Positions 9,045-17,469 of a stretch of DNA of 64,000 nucleotides are shown piece after piece; the stretch's first letter is position 1, and every line of letters begins with the position of its first letter. The translations under genes and the position numbers were made by a program. Origin of the DNA: Kaistia algarum (GTDB lineage Bacteria > Pseudomonadota > Alphaproteobacteria > Rhizobiales > Kaistiaceae); NCBI RefSeq assembly GCF_026343945.1, contig NZ_JAPKNJ010000001.1, forward strand, positions 682,001 to 746,000, given 5' to 3'. The notes under the pieces are model-generated. The model made no database searches. It had not been told where the DNA came from and saw nothing but the letters and a program-made list of their open reading frames with translations.

Positions 9045-9689
9045 ATGAAGAAGCGGCAGAGGCGCATCTTGTCTGAAAGCGACCCAACCCAGGACATCGG
9101 CACAGACGCACGCGAGCCGCGGCGGCAGACGCTGAGCCGGGATAGCTGGATCGCACCGGCGCGGCGGGTTCTGGAAACGCGCGGCATCGCCGATGTGAAG
9201 ATCGACGTACTCGCCCGGCAGCTGAACGTCACACGCGGCAGCTTCTATTTCCACTTTGCCGGCCTCGCCGATCTGCACGAGGCCTTGCTCGAGGAATGGC
9301 GAGCCTGCAACTGCCGGCCGTTCGAGACACTGGCGGAGGCAGACGATCCGGACGGCCTCGCCTTTTTCGAACGGATCGTACGAATCTGGGTCGACGAAGC
9401 GCCGTTCCGGCCGTTGCTGGATCTCGCGGTTCGGGATTGGTCGCGGGCCTCACTCCAGCTGGCAAACGAAGTTGCAGCGGTTGACGAACTCAGGATCTCG
9501 CTGCTGACGCGGGCCTTTCGCGCCATGGGCTACACCGGCGATGAAAGTCTGGTCCGCGCCCGCATCACCTATTTCCACCAGATCGGCTATTACGCGCTCT
9601 CGTTCAAGGAAGCGCCTGCCGACCGCAAGCGCTACCAGCCACTTTATGGCAAGGTGCTGCTCGGCCCGCTCGGGGATCGGCCCGACTAG
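9045..9689 (+). CDS. TetR/AcrR-family transcriptional regulator
   Basis: The 214-residue protein has an N-terminal helix-turn-helix (about residues 35-85): ARRVLETRGIADVKIDVLARQLNVTRGSFYFHF read in pieces, with the diagnostic GSFYFHFAGLADL recognition region. The helical C-terminal ligand-binding domain has no recognisable chemistry. The ribosome site is weak (GAGG next to the ATG), and the first 30 residues are charged and may not be translated. It ends 16 bases before the convergent lsrG gene. It is a candidate repressor of the nucleoside hydrolase/oxygenase divergon; a role in AI-2 control is unlikely because lsrR is present. Confidence 0.85.
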   Translation: MKKRQRRILSESDPTQDIGTDAREPRRQTLSRDSWIAPARRVLETRGIADVKIDVLARQLNVTRGSFYFHFAGLADLHEALLEEWRACNCRPFETLAEADDPDGLAFFERIVRIWVDEAPFRPLLDLAVRDWSRASLQLANEVAAVDELRISLLTRAFRAMGYTGDESLVRARITYFHQIGYYALSFKEAPADRKRYQPLYGKVLLGPLGDRPD

Positions 9690-9705
9690 GCCTTCGATGC
9701 AATCC

Positions 9706-10005
9706 CTATAGGAAGTCCGCCATTTCGGCGTTGTAGAATACCTTGGTGCGCGGGCCGCTGATGATCGGATCGATCAGGCTGACGCATGTCTGGTAGTGTG
9801 GCGTCCGCCGATGCTCATCGAGCGCCGCCTCGGAGGCGAAGACCTCGTAGATCAGGAAGCGATTGCCGTCGTCCGGATCGCGTAGCACGTCGAAGCGCAG
9901 ATTTCCCGGCTCCTGGCGTGTGCCCTCATAATTGATGCGGAACGCATCGATGAATTCGTCGGCATGGCCCGGCTTCACGACTATAGTGACCATCTGAATT
10001 AGCAT
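9706..10005 (-). CDS. lsrG: LsrG, phospho-AI-2 isomerase (ABM-fold)
   Basis: The 99-residue protein of the antibiotic-biosynthesis-monooxygenase fold closely follows the pattern of enterobacterial LsrG: a start strand VTIVVKPGHADEF, then EPGNLRFDVLRDP, NRFLIYEVF, TPHYQTCV and a final SGPRTKVFYNA. LsrG acts in the cytosol on phosphorylated AI-2, isomerising phospho-HPD to 3-hydroxy-2,4-pentadione-5-phosphate. The start at 10005 has AGGA at proper distance; an ATG six bases upstream touches the same site, and a longer open frame beyond it reads into the lsrK 3' region. It is the last gene of the lsrR-lsrK-lsrG operon, 61 bases after lsrK. The other possibility, a rhamnose mutarotase, fits the motifs less well. 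Confidence 0.92.
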   Translation of the reverse strand: MLIQMVTIVVKPGHADEFIDAFRINYEGTRQEPGNLRFDVLRDPDDGNRFLIYEVFASEAALDEHRRTPHYQTCVSLIDPIISGPRTKVFYNAEMADFL

Positions 10006-10066
10006 TCGCATTCCTCTGAGACAGATTTTCGACAAGGCCGGACAACCGCGATTAGGGGCCGTCGAC

Positions 10067-11629
10067 CTAAAGTCCGGGGGCCTTCCACATCGAGCGCGTG
10101 ACGCCGTCATCGACCAGTTGGCGCTGCACGGCATAGGCGTGCGCCCAGCGCTCGCCAGCCTCATCGTAGATGGCCTTGTGCGCCAGATCGGGTTCGAAGT
10201 GGCGGTCCCAGCGGACCCAGTTTTCGGCGGCGGAGACGAAATCCGGCAGCAGGCCGGCGCCGATGGCGGCAGCGGCGGCGCAGCCCATGGCCGTCGCCTC
10301 CTTGACCACCGGCGTCACCACCGGCAGGCCGGTCGCGCTGGAAAGGATCTGCGCCCAATGCGCGGATTTGGCCGCCCCGGCCGCGAAGACGATCTGCGTC
10401 GGGGCGAGGCCGGAAAGGCGGAAGATCGCGGCGAGATTGCGGGCCGCGACGATCGCCGCATTCTCCTGCAGCGCGCGGAAGATCGCCGCCTTGCCGGACT
10501 TTTCGGGATCGATCGAGAGGTTCAGCAGCGACGGCGCGGCGTGATACCATTTGCCGTAATGCATAACGTCCGAGAAGATCGGGATGATGCCATGGGCGCC
10601 TGGCGGAACATGCGCCGCCTTCTGTTCGAGCAGGCTGTAGGCATCGCCGTTCGGACCGGCAGCGGCCACCTCCTCCGCGCCGAAACTGTCGCGGAACCAG
10701 CGCATGACGAGGCCGACGAAGAAGCTGATCGCCTCCGCCTGGTTTAGCCCCTCGATCACATGCGGGTTGATCCGCAGATCCATCGACGGATCGGTCAGCG
10801 TCTGGTCGACATTGACGATCTGCTGCCAAAAGGTTCCGCCGAGGACGGCGCAGTCGCCGCGCTTGACGACGCCGAGGCCGGCCGTGCCGATCTGGCAATC
10901 GCCGCCGCCGGCGACGACGAGCGTGCCGGGCGTAAGGCCGGTCTCCTCGGCAGCCTTCGCGGTCACCTTGCCGATCGGCGTTCCCGGCTCGACGATCTCG
11001 GGAAAGATGTCGTCGCGCAGGCCCGCCCATGCCATCGCCTCGGGCAGCCAGCGGCGGCTCTTCAGATCGAAGAGGCCGGTGGTCCCCGCGTTCGACGGCT
11101 CGCTGACGAGCACGCCCGACAAGCGGGCGAGGACCCAGTCCGACAACATGCCGATCCGGTGCATGCGACGATAGACATCCGGAAGGTTGCGCTGGAGCCA
11201 GAGCAGCCGCGGTAGCGCGCCGAGGGCGAAGGTCTGGCCGGAGCGTTCATAGATCCGCTCTTCCAGGCCCGGAAAGGCCTGCTTCAGTTCCCGAACCTCG
11301 CTGTTCGAGCGGCTGTCGACATTGGCGCATGCCCAGATCTCGTTGCCGCCCTCGTCATAGACGACCAGCGCCTCGCGCATTGAGGTGGCGCTGACCGCGA
11401 CGATATCCGACGCCGATATTCCGGCGCTGGCGATCGCCTGGCGGATGGCGCGGGCAAGATGGGACCAATTGCCCTCGACGTCGAAATCCATCGAGCCTTC
11501 GAAGCGTGGATCCGGCTTGTGCCACCATTCATGCTGGGCAGCGGCGAGCTGATGGCCATGAGCGTCGAACAGGACAGCCCGTCCGCTTCCGGTTCCGGCA
11601 TCGATCGCGAGGAGACAGCCTGCGGCCAT
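10067..11629 (-). CDS. lsrK: LsrK, autoinducer-2 kinase
   Basis: The 520-residue FGGY-family carbohydrate kinase matches LsrK along its full length. Landmarks are the N-terminal ATPase motif LAIDAGTGSGRAV, FEGSMDFDVEGNW, SMREALVVYD, WACANVDSRS, SDWVLARLSG, PSNAGTTGLFDL, VVAGGGDCQIG, LGGTFWQQIVN, the late FAAGAAKSAHWAQIL and the C-terminal LWKAPGL. It phosphorylates imported DPD (the AI-2 precursor) in the cytosol, trapping it and making the inducer of LsrR. ATG 11629 is preferred: AGGA lies nine bases upstream and the lsrR stop is four bases before it. A TTG at 11650 would extend the protein by seven residues over lsrR. Confidence 0.94.
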   Translation of the reverse strand: MAAGCLLAIDAGTGSGRAVLFDAHGHQLAAAQHEWWHKPDPRFEGSMDFDVEGNWSHLARAIRQAIASAGISASDIVAVSATSMREALVVYDEGGNEIWACANVDSRSNSEVRELKQAFPGLEERIYERSGQTFALGALPRLLWLQRNLPDVYRRMHRIGMLSDWVLARLSGVLVSEPSNAGTTGLFDLKSRRWLPEAMAWAGLRDDIFPEIVEPGTPIGKVTAKAAEETGLTPGTLVVAGGGDCQIGTAGLGVVKRGDCAVLGGTFWQQIVNVDQTLTDPSMDLRINPHVIEGLNQAEAISFFVGLVMRWFRDSFGAEEVAAAGPNGDAYSLLEQKAAHVPPGAHGIIPIFSDVMHYGKWYHAAPSLLNLSIDPEKSGKAAIFRALQENAAIVAARNLAAIFRLSGLAPTQIVFAAGAAKSAHWAQILSSATGLPVVTPVVKEATAMGCAAAAAIGAGLLPDFVSAAENWVRWDRHFEPDLAHKAIYDEAGERWAHAYAVQRQLVDDGVTRSMWKAPGL

Positions 11630-11633
11630 GGCG

Positions 11634-12587
11634 TTATTCCTGTTTTCCAAGTTCCAGCAGGCCGAGCGCGGTGGTCTCGTCGGTGATCAGGATGCCGACG
11701 AAATGGCCCTTGAGCGCGGCATGGATCGCCTGCACCTTCTGCAGCCCGCCCGCGGCAGCCACGACCTTCTCCGCCTTCGACAGCGCCGCGAGCTTCACGC
11801 CGATCACCCGGTCATGCAGCGGCAGGTCGAGGACCTCGCCCTTCTCGTTGAGGAACTGGCAGAGAATGTCGCCGACCGCGCCCTTGCGGCGGAGCGGCTC
11901 GATTTCGTCCGGCGTCACATAGCCCGACCGCACGACCGTCGACGTCGCCGAGAGTTCACCAATGCCGACGAGCTGAAACGAGGCGTTCAGCGCCATGTCG
12001 AGCAGATTGGCGACGGCCGGCTCGAGGGACAGGTTCTGCGCGACGGCCGGATCGCGGACGACGAGCGGCGCCGGGACGAGATGGACGCTGCTGCCCCAAT
12101 TGGCCGTGCGCATGCCGTCGACGTAGGTGCCGACGCCGCCGGTCAGGCTGACGAGCCCGATATTGCGCTCATTGGCGAGATGGCCGAGGCGCTGGATCGC
12201 ATTGCTGACCGTCGCGCCCCAGCCGACGGCGAGTAGATCGTCCGGCTGCAACCTCTGCATCAGGAACTGCGCCGCCGCCTGGCCAAGCCGATCGCTGGCG
12301 CTCTGGCCCGGCAGTTCCGGCACGACATAGGCTTCCAGAAGGCCGTAGCGGCTCTGGATCTCGCGCTCCAGCGACAGGCAGCCCTGATAGCGGGAATTGA
12401 TCCGGACCTGGATGATGCCCGAGCGACGGCCGCTTTCGAGCAGTCGCGACACCTTGATGCGCGACATGTTCAGCTTTTCGCCGATCTCGTTCTGCGTCAG
12501 GCCATCATTGTAATAGTACCAGGCGATGCGCGTGAGGATTTCCTCATCGGCCTCCGCATAGCTCCAGTCGCCGGTTTCCGAACCCAT
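11634..12587 (-). CDS. lsrR: LsrR, SorC-family repressor of the lsr operons
   Basis: The SorC/DeoR-like regulator has an N-terminal helix-turn-helix (ILTRIAWYYYNDGLTQ, then EIGEKLNMSRIKVSRLL) and a sugar-phosphate-binding C-terminal domain (DLLAVGWGATVSNAIQRL, VSLTGGVGTYVDGM, RKGAVGDILCQF). In enteric bacteria LsrR represses lsr transcription until phospho-AI-2 binds. The ATG at 12587 gives 317 residues, the length of E. coli LsrR. The frame stays open to a GTG at 12791, but that extension would run through two strong inverted repeats that look like its own operators and has no family counterpart. The ribosome site at 12587 is weak, so the exact start is not certain. It heads the lsrRKG operon and diverges from lsrA. 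Confidence 0.92.
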   Translation of the reverse strand: MGSETGDWSYAEADEEILTRIAWYYYNDGLTQNEIGEKLNMSRIKVSRLLESGRRSGIIQVRINSRYQGCLSLEREIQSRYGLLEAYVVPELPGQSASDRLGQAAAQFLMQRLQPDDLLAVGWGATVSNAIQRLGHLANERNIGLVSLTGGVGTYVDGMRTANWGSSVHLVPAPLVVRDPAVAQNLSLEPAVANLLDMALNASFQLVGIGELSATSTVVRSGYVTPDEIEPLRRKGAVGDILCQFLNEKGEVLDLPLHDRVIGVKLAALSKAEKVVAAAGGLQKVQAIHAALKGHFVGILITDETTALGLLELGKQE

Positions 12588-12613
12588 TCTGCGCCCGATC
12601 CCTCGTGTGGCTT

Positions 12614-12644
12614 GATCAAATGAATATCGCAAAGACATTTGATC
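12614..12644. promoter_or_regulatory. Inverted repeat in the lsrR-lsrA divergent region (site 1)
   Basis: GATCAAATG (12614-12622) and its exact complement CATTTGATC (12636-12644) are separated by 13 bases. It lies 27-57 bases upstream of the chosen lsrR start. A candidate LsrR operator controlling lsrRKG; the assignment rests on position and symmetry. Confidence 0.5.
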
Positions 12645-12685
12645 CGTCAATGCCCGGATGATCCCTACCATACCCATATCCATGG

Positions 12686-12716
12686 AATGCTGGATTTCTC
12701 TATAAATCTCAGCATT
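12686..12716. promoter_or_regulatory. Long AT-rich dyad in the lsrR-lsrA divergent region (site 2)
   Basis: AATGCTGGATTT (12686-12697) pairs with AAATC-T-CAGCATT (12704-12716) across a 6-base centre, with one unpaired T. The centre, CTCTATAAAT, could overlap a -10 element. It lies about 110 bases before lsrA and 100 before lsrR, so one bound protein could affect both. Second candidate LsrR operator. Confidence 0.5.
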
Positions 12717-12826
12717 GCGCTGCAGCATATGGAGGGAGTCGAGATCAACCCTGTCGTGAGCATATTGACGACCCTCAATCGTTGTGATCACATGATAGGA
12801 ACGAATAACATATGAACAGGTGAGGA

Positions 12827-14329
12827 ATGAGCGCGGAACCAGCGGCCACGACAGCCGCCTTGCTCACCGACATTTGGAAATCCTACGGCGCCGCGCCCGT
12901 CCTCAAGGGCGTGTCGCTGCGGCTCGCACGTGGCGAGGTCCATGCCCTGCTCGGCGGCAATGGCGCCGGCAAGTCGACGCTCATGAAAATTCTCTCCGGA
13001 CTGATCGCGGCCAATTCCGGCTCGGTCGAAATCCATGGCCGGCCGCTGACGCAGGCGTCGCCGGCGCTGGCCCAGCAGCTCGGCCTCTATCTCGTTCCGC
13101 AGGAAGCGCATATCCTCGGCAACCAGTCGGTGCTGGAGAATATCTGCCTCGGGCTCAAAGCCTCGCCGCGCTCGCTGCGCCGCCGCGTCGAGCAACTCGT
13201 TGCCGAGCTCTCCGTGACGCTGGACCTCGATGCCCAGGCGGCGACGCTCGAAATCGCCGAGCGCCAGGTGGTCGAAATCCTGCGCGGATTGATCCGCGAG
13301 GCGCGCGTGCTGATCCTGGACGAGCCGACCTCGGCGCTGACGCCGTTCGAGGTCCGTGCCCTGTTCGAGCGCGTTCGCAAGCTGCAGTCGCAGGATGTCG
13401 GCATCTTCTTCATTTCGCATAAGCTGCGCGAGATCCGAGAGATCTGCGGCACCATCAGCGTGCTACGCGACGGCGCCATCGTCCTCAGCGGTCCGCTGGG
13501 TGATTTCAGCGACGCCGAGATCATCGATGCGATGAGCCGGGTTGCGGTTCCGGCCAACCTAGTGGCGGGCGAGGCGACGCGGACCACCGCCAAGGCCGGG
13601 CCGGTTCGCCTTTCCATTCGTGGGCTCAGCGGCGAAGGCTTCCGCGATGTATCCTTCGATGTGCGGGCCGGCGAAGTGCTCGGGCTCGCGGGCGTCGTCG
13701 GCGCCGGCCGGACGGAATTGTCGGAGACGCTGTTCGGCCTCCGACCATCCAGCGGCGGATCGGTGCATCTCGACGGCACCGAATTTCGCGGCCGCTCGCC
13801 GAAGCGCTGCATCGAGGCCGGGCTGGTCTACCTGCCTGAGGACCGTCAGCAGAACGGGCTCTTTCTCGAGGCGCCCCTCTATTGGAACACCTCGTCCTAT
13901 CTTACGCACCGACTGCCGTTCCTTCTGCGTCCGCGGCAGGAGCGCAGCCTTTTTGGCGAGTTCCAGCGCAGCCTCGGCATACGCTGCACCGGCGCCGGCC
14001 AGGCCGCCAAGGCGCTCTCGGGCGGCAATCAGCAGAAGGTGCTGATGTCAAAGTGCCTTTCCGCCAAGCCCAAGGTGCTCATTCTCGACGAGCCTACACG
14101 GGGCGTCGACGTCGCCGCCCGCAATGACATTTACGGCCTCATCCGCCAGCTCGCCGCCGACGGTGTCGCGGTCGTGCTGATCTCCTCCGATTTCGACGAG
14201 ATCGAGCTTCTGGCCGACCGCGTCTGCGTCATGGCCTTTGGCCGGCTCGGCGGGGAACTCACCCACGACATCAGCGTCGACGCCATTGCGCGCCTCGCCT
14301 TCGGCGCCGCGGAGACCCCTCATGCTTAG
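12827..14329 (+). CDS. lsrA: LsrA, AI-2 ABC importer double ATPase
   Basis: The 500-residue protein has two fused nucleotide-binding domains. The first has Walker A GGNGAGKST (about residue 44), an unusual signature LEIAERQ in place of LSGGQ, and Walker B VLILDEPTSALTP. The second has the degenerate P-loop GVVGAGRTEL, a normal signature LSGGNQQK and VLILDEPTRGVDV. This asymmetric pattern, including LEIAERQ, is that of LsrA and its sugar relatives. It drives AI-2 import through LsrC/LsrD. The ATG follows AGGTGAGGA. Its last eight bases overlap lsrC. It is the first gene of the plus-strand lsr operon. Confidence 0.92.
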   Translation: MSAEPAATTAALLTDIWKSYGAAPVLKGVSLRLARGEVHALLGGNGAGKSTLMKILSGLIAANSGSVEIHGRPLTQASPALAQQLGLYLVPQEAHILGNQSVLENICLGLKASPRSLRRRVEQLVAELSVTLDLDAQAATLEIAERQVVEILRGLIREARVLILDEPTSALTPFEVRALFERVRKLQSQDVGIFFISHKLREIREICGTISVLRDGAIVLSGPLGDFSDAEIIDAMSRVAVPANLVAGEATRTTAKAGPVRLSIRGLSGEGFRDVSFDVRAGEVLGLAGVVGAGRTELSETLFGLRPSSGGSVHLDGTEFRGRSPKRCIEAGLVYLPEDRQQNGLFLEAPLYWNTSSYLTHRLPFLLRPRQERSLFGEFQRSLGIRCTGAGQAAKALSGGNQQKVLMSKCLSAKPKVLILDEPTRGVDVAARNDIYGLIRQLAADGVAVVLISSDFDEIELLADRVCVMAFGRLGGELTHDISVDAIARLAFGAAETPHA

Positions 14330-15350
14330 TCTCGTCGCGCGCCACCGCGCCATCGTGCTCGTCCTGGTCATGGCGATTGCCTGCATGGCGATCGGCCTTG
14401 CCGCGCCCGGCTATCTATCGCTCGCCACCGCCTCGGTTATCCTCTCCAACAGCCTCGTGCTGCTGATGATCTCGCTCGGCACCATGCTGGTGATCCTGAC
14501 GCGCAACATCGACGTGTCGAGCGGCTCGATCCTCGGCCTCAGCGCGGCGGTGCTCGGCCTTGCCATGAACGCCGGCGTCAGCCTGCCGCTCGCCATCGCG
14601 CTCTGCCTGCTCACCGGGTTGGCGGCGGGGGCACTCAATGGTGCGCTGGTCGCGCTGCTGGGGATTCCCTCGATCGTGGCGACGCTGGGCACGCTCGGGC
14701 TCTATCGCGGCATCATGCTGATCGCGACCGGCGGCCGCTGGATCGAGGATCTGCCACAGGAATTGAAGGCGCTCGCGGGCGGCCTCGACTTCGGCGTCTC
14801 GCTGCTGGCGTTGGTGACGCTTGCCATTCTGGCGCTCGCCTGGATCTTCCTGCGACAGTCGCAGTTCGGCCGCTATTTCTACGCCGTCGGCGACAATCGC
14901 GAGGCGGCGCGCCATCTCGGCGTGCCGGTACGGCGAGTGCAGTTCCTCGCCTTCGTCGCGGCGGGCGCCTGCGCCTCGGTGGCCGGCATCATCTTCGCCG
15001 CCCAGATCGGCTTCATCCCCAACCAAGCGGGCAACGGCGTCGAACTCAAGGCCATCGCCGTCAATGTGCTGGGCGGCGTCAGCCTGCTCGGCGGCACCGG
15101 TTCGGTCGCGGGGGTCTTCACCGCGGCGATCTTCCTGACCTCGATCGACAGCGCACTCGTCTTCCTGAAGATCCCCGCCTATTGGAACGACTTCATCGCC
15201 GGCGCCATCCTGCTCACCGTGCTCCTGCTCGATGGCCGTATCCGCCTCGCGATCGACCGCCGCATCCGCGCGCGCCGCTACGCCGTCCATGCCCGCACCC
15301 CGCAGCCGGAGACCCCGTCCACGCCGCGCCTTGCGGAGGCCAGCCGATGA
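14322..15350 (+). CDS. lsrC: LsrC, AI-2 ABC importer permease
   Basis: The 342-residue inner-membrane permease is of the RbsC/AraH family and has the same length as E. coli LsrC. It starts with MLSLVARHRAIVLVLVM, a transmembrane helix, and continues with roughly ten hydrophobic segments. The cytoplasmic docking loop that follows the helix near ILALAWIFL reads FGRYFYAVGDNREAARHLGVPV. The motif RNIDVSSGSILGLSA is the family's conserved first-loop signature. The start at 14322 lies inside the end of lsrA (8-base overlap); a longer open frame upstream is lsrA in another phase. It pairs with LsrD. Confidence 0.92.
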   Translation: MLSLVARHRAIVLVLVMAIACMAIGLAAPGYLSLATASVILSNSLVLLMISLGTMLVILTRNIDVSSGSILGLSAAVLGLAMNAGVSLPLAIALCLLTGLAAGALNGALVALLGIPSIVATLGTLGLYRGIMLIATGGRWIEDLPQELKALAGGLDFGVSLLALVTLAILALAWIFLRQSQFGRYFYAVGDNREAARHLGVPVRRVQFLAFVAAGACASVAGIIFAAQIGFIPNQAGNGVELKAIAVNVLGGVSLLGGTGSVAGVFTAAIFLTSIDSALVFLKIPAYWNDFIAGAILLTVLLLDGRIRLAIDRRIRARRYAVHARTPQPETPSTPRLAEASR

Positions 15351-16348
15351 AACACCCCCTCCTACGCTGGGAAACCGCGCTGTTCGCGATGCTGGTGGCC
15401 GAACTCGCCATCTTCGGCATCGTCAATCCGCGCTTCCTCAACGTCGCCAACCTCATCTATGGCACGTCGGATTTCGTGCAGATCGGCATCGTCGCCCTGC
15501 CGCTGACGCTGGTGATCATCGCCGGCGGCATCGACGTCTCCTTCGCGGCCTCGATCGGCTTGTGCGCGATCGTCTTCGGCGTCTCGAATTTCTTCGGGAT
15601 TCCCCTTCCCGTCTCGATCGGCCTGGCGCTGATCGCCGGCGCGCTGGCCGGGCTGCTCAATGCGACTGTCGTGCATCTCTCCAAGATCCAGCCCTTGGTC
15701 GTGACGCTCGGCAGCCTCTACCTCTTCCAGGGCGGGGCGACCGTGCTTTCCGGCATGGTCGGCGCGGGCGGCTATGAGGGGATCGGCAATTTCCCGGAGG
15801 GCTTCACCGCCTTCGGCTATGCCGAATTTCTCGGCCTGCCGGCGCCGCTCGCCATCTTTCTGGCGCTTGCCGCCGTGCTCGTCGTGCTGCTGCATTTCAC
15901 CCGCTTCGGCCGGATGGTGTTTCTTGTCGGCCAGTCCGAAGAGGCGGCGCGCTATTCGGGCCTCCCGGTCGTGCGGGTCCAGACCATCACCTATGTCGTC
16001 ACGGGCCTCTGCGCCGCGATCGCCGGCCTCGTCATGTCGGCCTATTTCGGCTCGGCCCGTGTCGATCTCGGCGCCGCGACGCTGCTGCCGGCTGTCACGG
16101 CGGCCGTTCTCGGTGGCGCCTCCATCTATGGCGGCCAGGGCTCCATCGTCGGGACGCTGCTTGCCACCTTTGTCATCGGCTACCTGCAGCAAGGGCTGCA
16201 GGCGAGCGGAGTTCCCAGCCAGATTTCCAGCGCACTTTCGGGAGGTTTGCTGGTTGTGGCGGTCGCATTGCGCCACGGAAGCGCAGTGCTGGCCGATTTC
16301 ATCGCTGTCGCCCGGCAGAAGAGAAATGCCCGGTCCACGGCATCTTGA
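15347..16348 (+). CDS. lsrD: LsrD, AI-2 ABC importer permease
   Basis: The 333-residue second permease completes the transmembrane heterodimer with LsrC. The N-terminus ([16 protein letters not shown]) resembles that of LsrD. The conserved loop [16 protein letters not shown] and the docking loop [22 protein letters not shown] are clear, as is the C-terminal [21 protein letters not shown] block of the family. The ATG overlaps the lsrC stop as ATGA, indicating translational coupling. lsrB follows after 13 bases with a strong ribosome site. Confidence 0.92.
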   Translation: MKHPLLRWETALFAMLVAELAIFGIVNPRFLNVANLIYGTSDFVQIGIVALPLTLVIIAGGIDVSFAASIGLCAIVFGVSNFFGIPLPVSIGLALIAGALAGLLNATVVHLSKIQPLVVTLGSLYLFQGGATVLSGMVGAGGYEGIGNFPEGFTAFGYAEFLGLPAPLAIFLALAAVLVVLLHFTRFGRMVFLVGQSEEAARYSGLPVVRVQTITYVVTGLCAAIAGLVMSAYFGSARVDLGAATLLPAVTAAVLGGASIYGGQGSIVGTLLATFVIGYLQQGLQASGVPSQISSALSGGLLVVAVALRHGSAVLADFIAVARQKRNARSTAS

Positions 16349-16361
16349 GGAGGAAACGAGA

Positions 16362-17393
16362 ATGACCAAGAAAATGCTGAAATCCGCCATGATGGCGGCA
16401 ACCATCCTGGCCGGCACTATGCTCGCCGCCGGCTCGGCCAGCGCCGAATCGCAGATTGCCTTCATTCCCAAGCTGGTCGGTGTCGGCTTCTTCACCAGCG
16501 GCGGCGCCGGCGCGGTCAAGGCCGGCGAGGAACTCGGCGCGAAGGTGACCTATGACGGCCCGACCGAGCCCAGCGTTTCGGCTCAGGTCCAGTTCATCAA
16601 CAACTATGTGAACCAGGGCTACAACGCGATCGTCATCTCCTCGGTCTCGCCCGACGGCCTCTGCCCGGCGCTGAAGCGTGCCAAGGAGCGCGGTGTGCTA
16701 GTGATGACATGGGACAGCGACGTCAATCCGGATTGCCGCAGCTATTATATCAACCAGGGAACCCCGGATCAGCTCGGCGGCCTGCTTGTCGACATGGCGG
16801 CGAAGGACGTCACCAAGGAGAAGGCCAAGATCGCCTTCTTCTATTCGAGCCCGACCGTGACCGACCAGAACGCCTGGGCGGAAGCTGCGAAGAAGAAGAT
16901 CGCCGCCGAACATCCGGGCTGGGAGATCGTCACCACCCAATATGGCTATAATGACGCGCAGAAGTCGCTGCAGACGGCCGAAAGCATCCTGCAGACCTAT
17001 CCCGACCTCGACGCGATCATCGCCCCCGACGCCAACGCCCTGCCGGCAGCGGCCCAGGCGGCGGAGAATTTGAAGCGCGCCGACAGCGTCACCATCGTCG
17101 GATTCTCGACGCCCAACGTCATGCGCCCCTATGTCGAGCGCGGCACGATCAAGCAGTTCGGCCTCTGGGACGTGACGCAGCAGGGCAAGATCTCGGTCTA
17201 TGTCGCAGATCACGTCCTGAAGAACGGTCCGATGAAGGTCGGCGACAAGCTGGAGATCCCCGGTGTCGGCACCGTGACCGTCTCGCCTAACAGCGTCCAG
17301 GGCTATGACTACGAGGCTGACGGCAACGGCATCGTGCTGCTGCCCGAACGCACCGTGTTCACCAAGGAGAATATCGGCAACTTCAATTTCTGA
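16362..17393 (+). CDS. lsrB: LsrB, periplasmic AI-2 receptor
   Basis: The 343-residue binding protein has a 25-residue signal peptide (cleavage near ASAES) after ATG 16362, preceded by GAGGAGGAAAC. It is strikingly close to enterobacterial LsrB over the whole mature chain (for instance [52 protein letters not shown]). All six residues known to contact R-THMF in Salmonella LsrB are present: K in FIPKL, D in TWDSD, D and Q in TDQN, P and A in IAPDANAL. It therefore should bind the boron-free form of AI-2 and deliver it to LsrACD. A hairpin follows the stop codon. Confidence 0.96.
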   Translation: MTKKMLKSAMMAATILAGTMLAAGSASAESQIAFIPKLVGVGFFTSGGAGAVKAGEELGAKVTYDGPTEPSVSAQVQFINNYVNQGYNAIVISSVSPDGLCPALKRAKERGVLVMTWDSDVNPDCRSYYINQGTPDQLGGLLVDMAAKDVTKEKAKIAFFYSSPTVTDQNAWAEAAKKKIAAEHPGWEIVTTQYGYNDAQKSLQTAESILQTYPDLDAIIAPDANALPAAAQAAENLKRADSVTIVGFSTPNVMRPYVERGTIKQFGLWDVTQQGKISVYVADHVLKNGPMKVGDKLEIPGVGTVTVSPNSVQGYDYEADGNGIVLLPERTVFTKENIGNFNF

Positions 17394-17413
17394 TAGTTTC
17401 CGACCCGAAACAG

Positions 17414-17438
17414 GGGGCGGCCCGCGCGGGGCCGCCCC
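17414..17438 (+). promoter_or_regulatory. Hairpin after lsrB
   Basis: A 10-bp perfect GC stem (17414-17423 with 17429-17438) and a 5-base loop lie 20 bases after the lsrB stop and before the aldolase gene. There is no T tract, so it is more likely an mRNA-stabilising or attenuating structure than a full terminator. Confidence 0.6.
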
Positions 17439-17469
17439 GTCTTCGTATCAAGACGACGGATCGACCTTC

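Noticed and set aside
12588..12791. N-terminal extension of LsrR to a GTG at 12791.
   Set aside because: The extension would translate two inverted repeats, has no family counterpart, and the shorter form equals E. coli LsrR in length.
12783..12792. TGTGATCACA palindrome as a CRP/cAMP site before lsrA.
   Set aside because: CRP sites need about six bases between TGTGA and TCACA; here there are none, and a 10-base palindrome is weak evidence alone.
15774..16361. Extended start of the LsrB frame inside lsrD.
   Set aside because: The upstream codons are lsrD read in another phase; ATG 16362 has GAGGAGG and begins a proper signal peptide.
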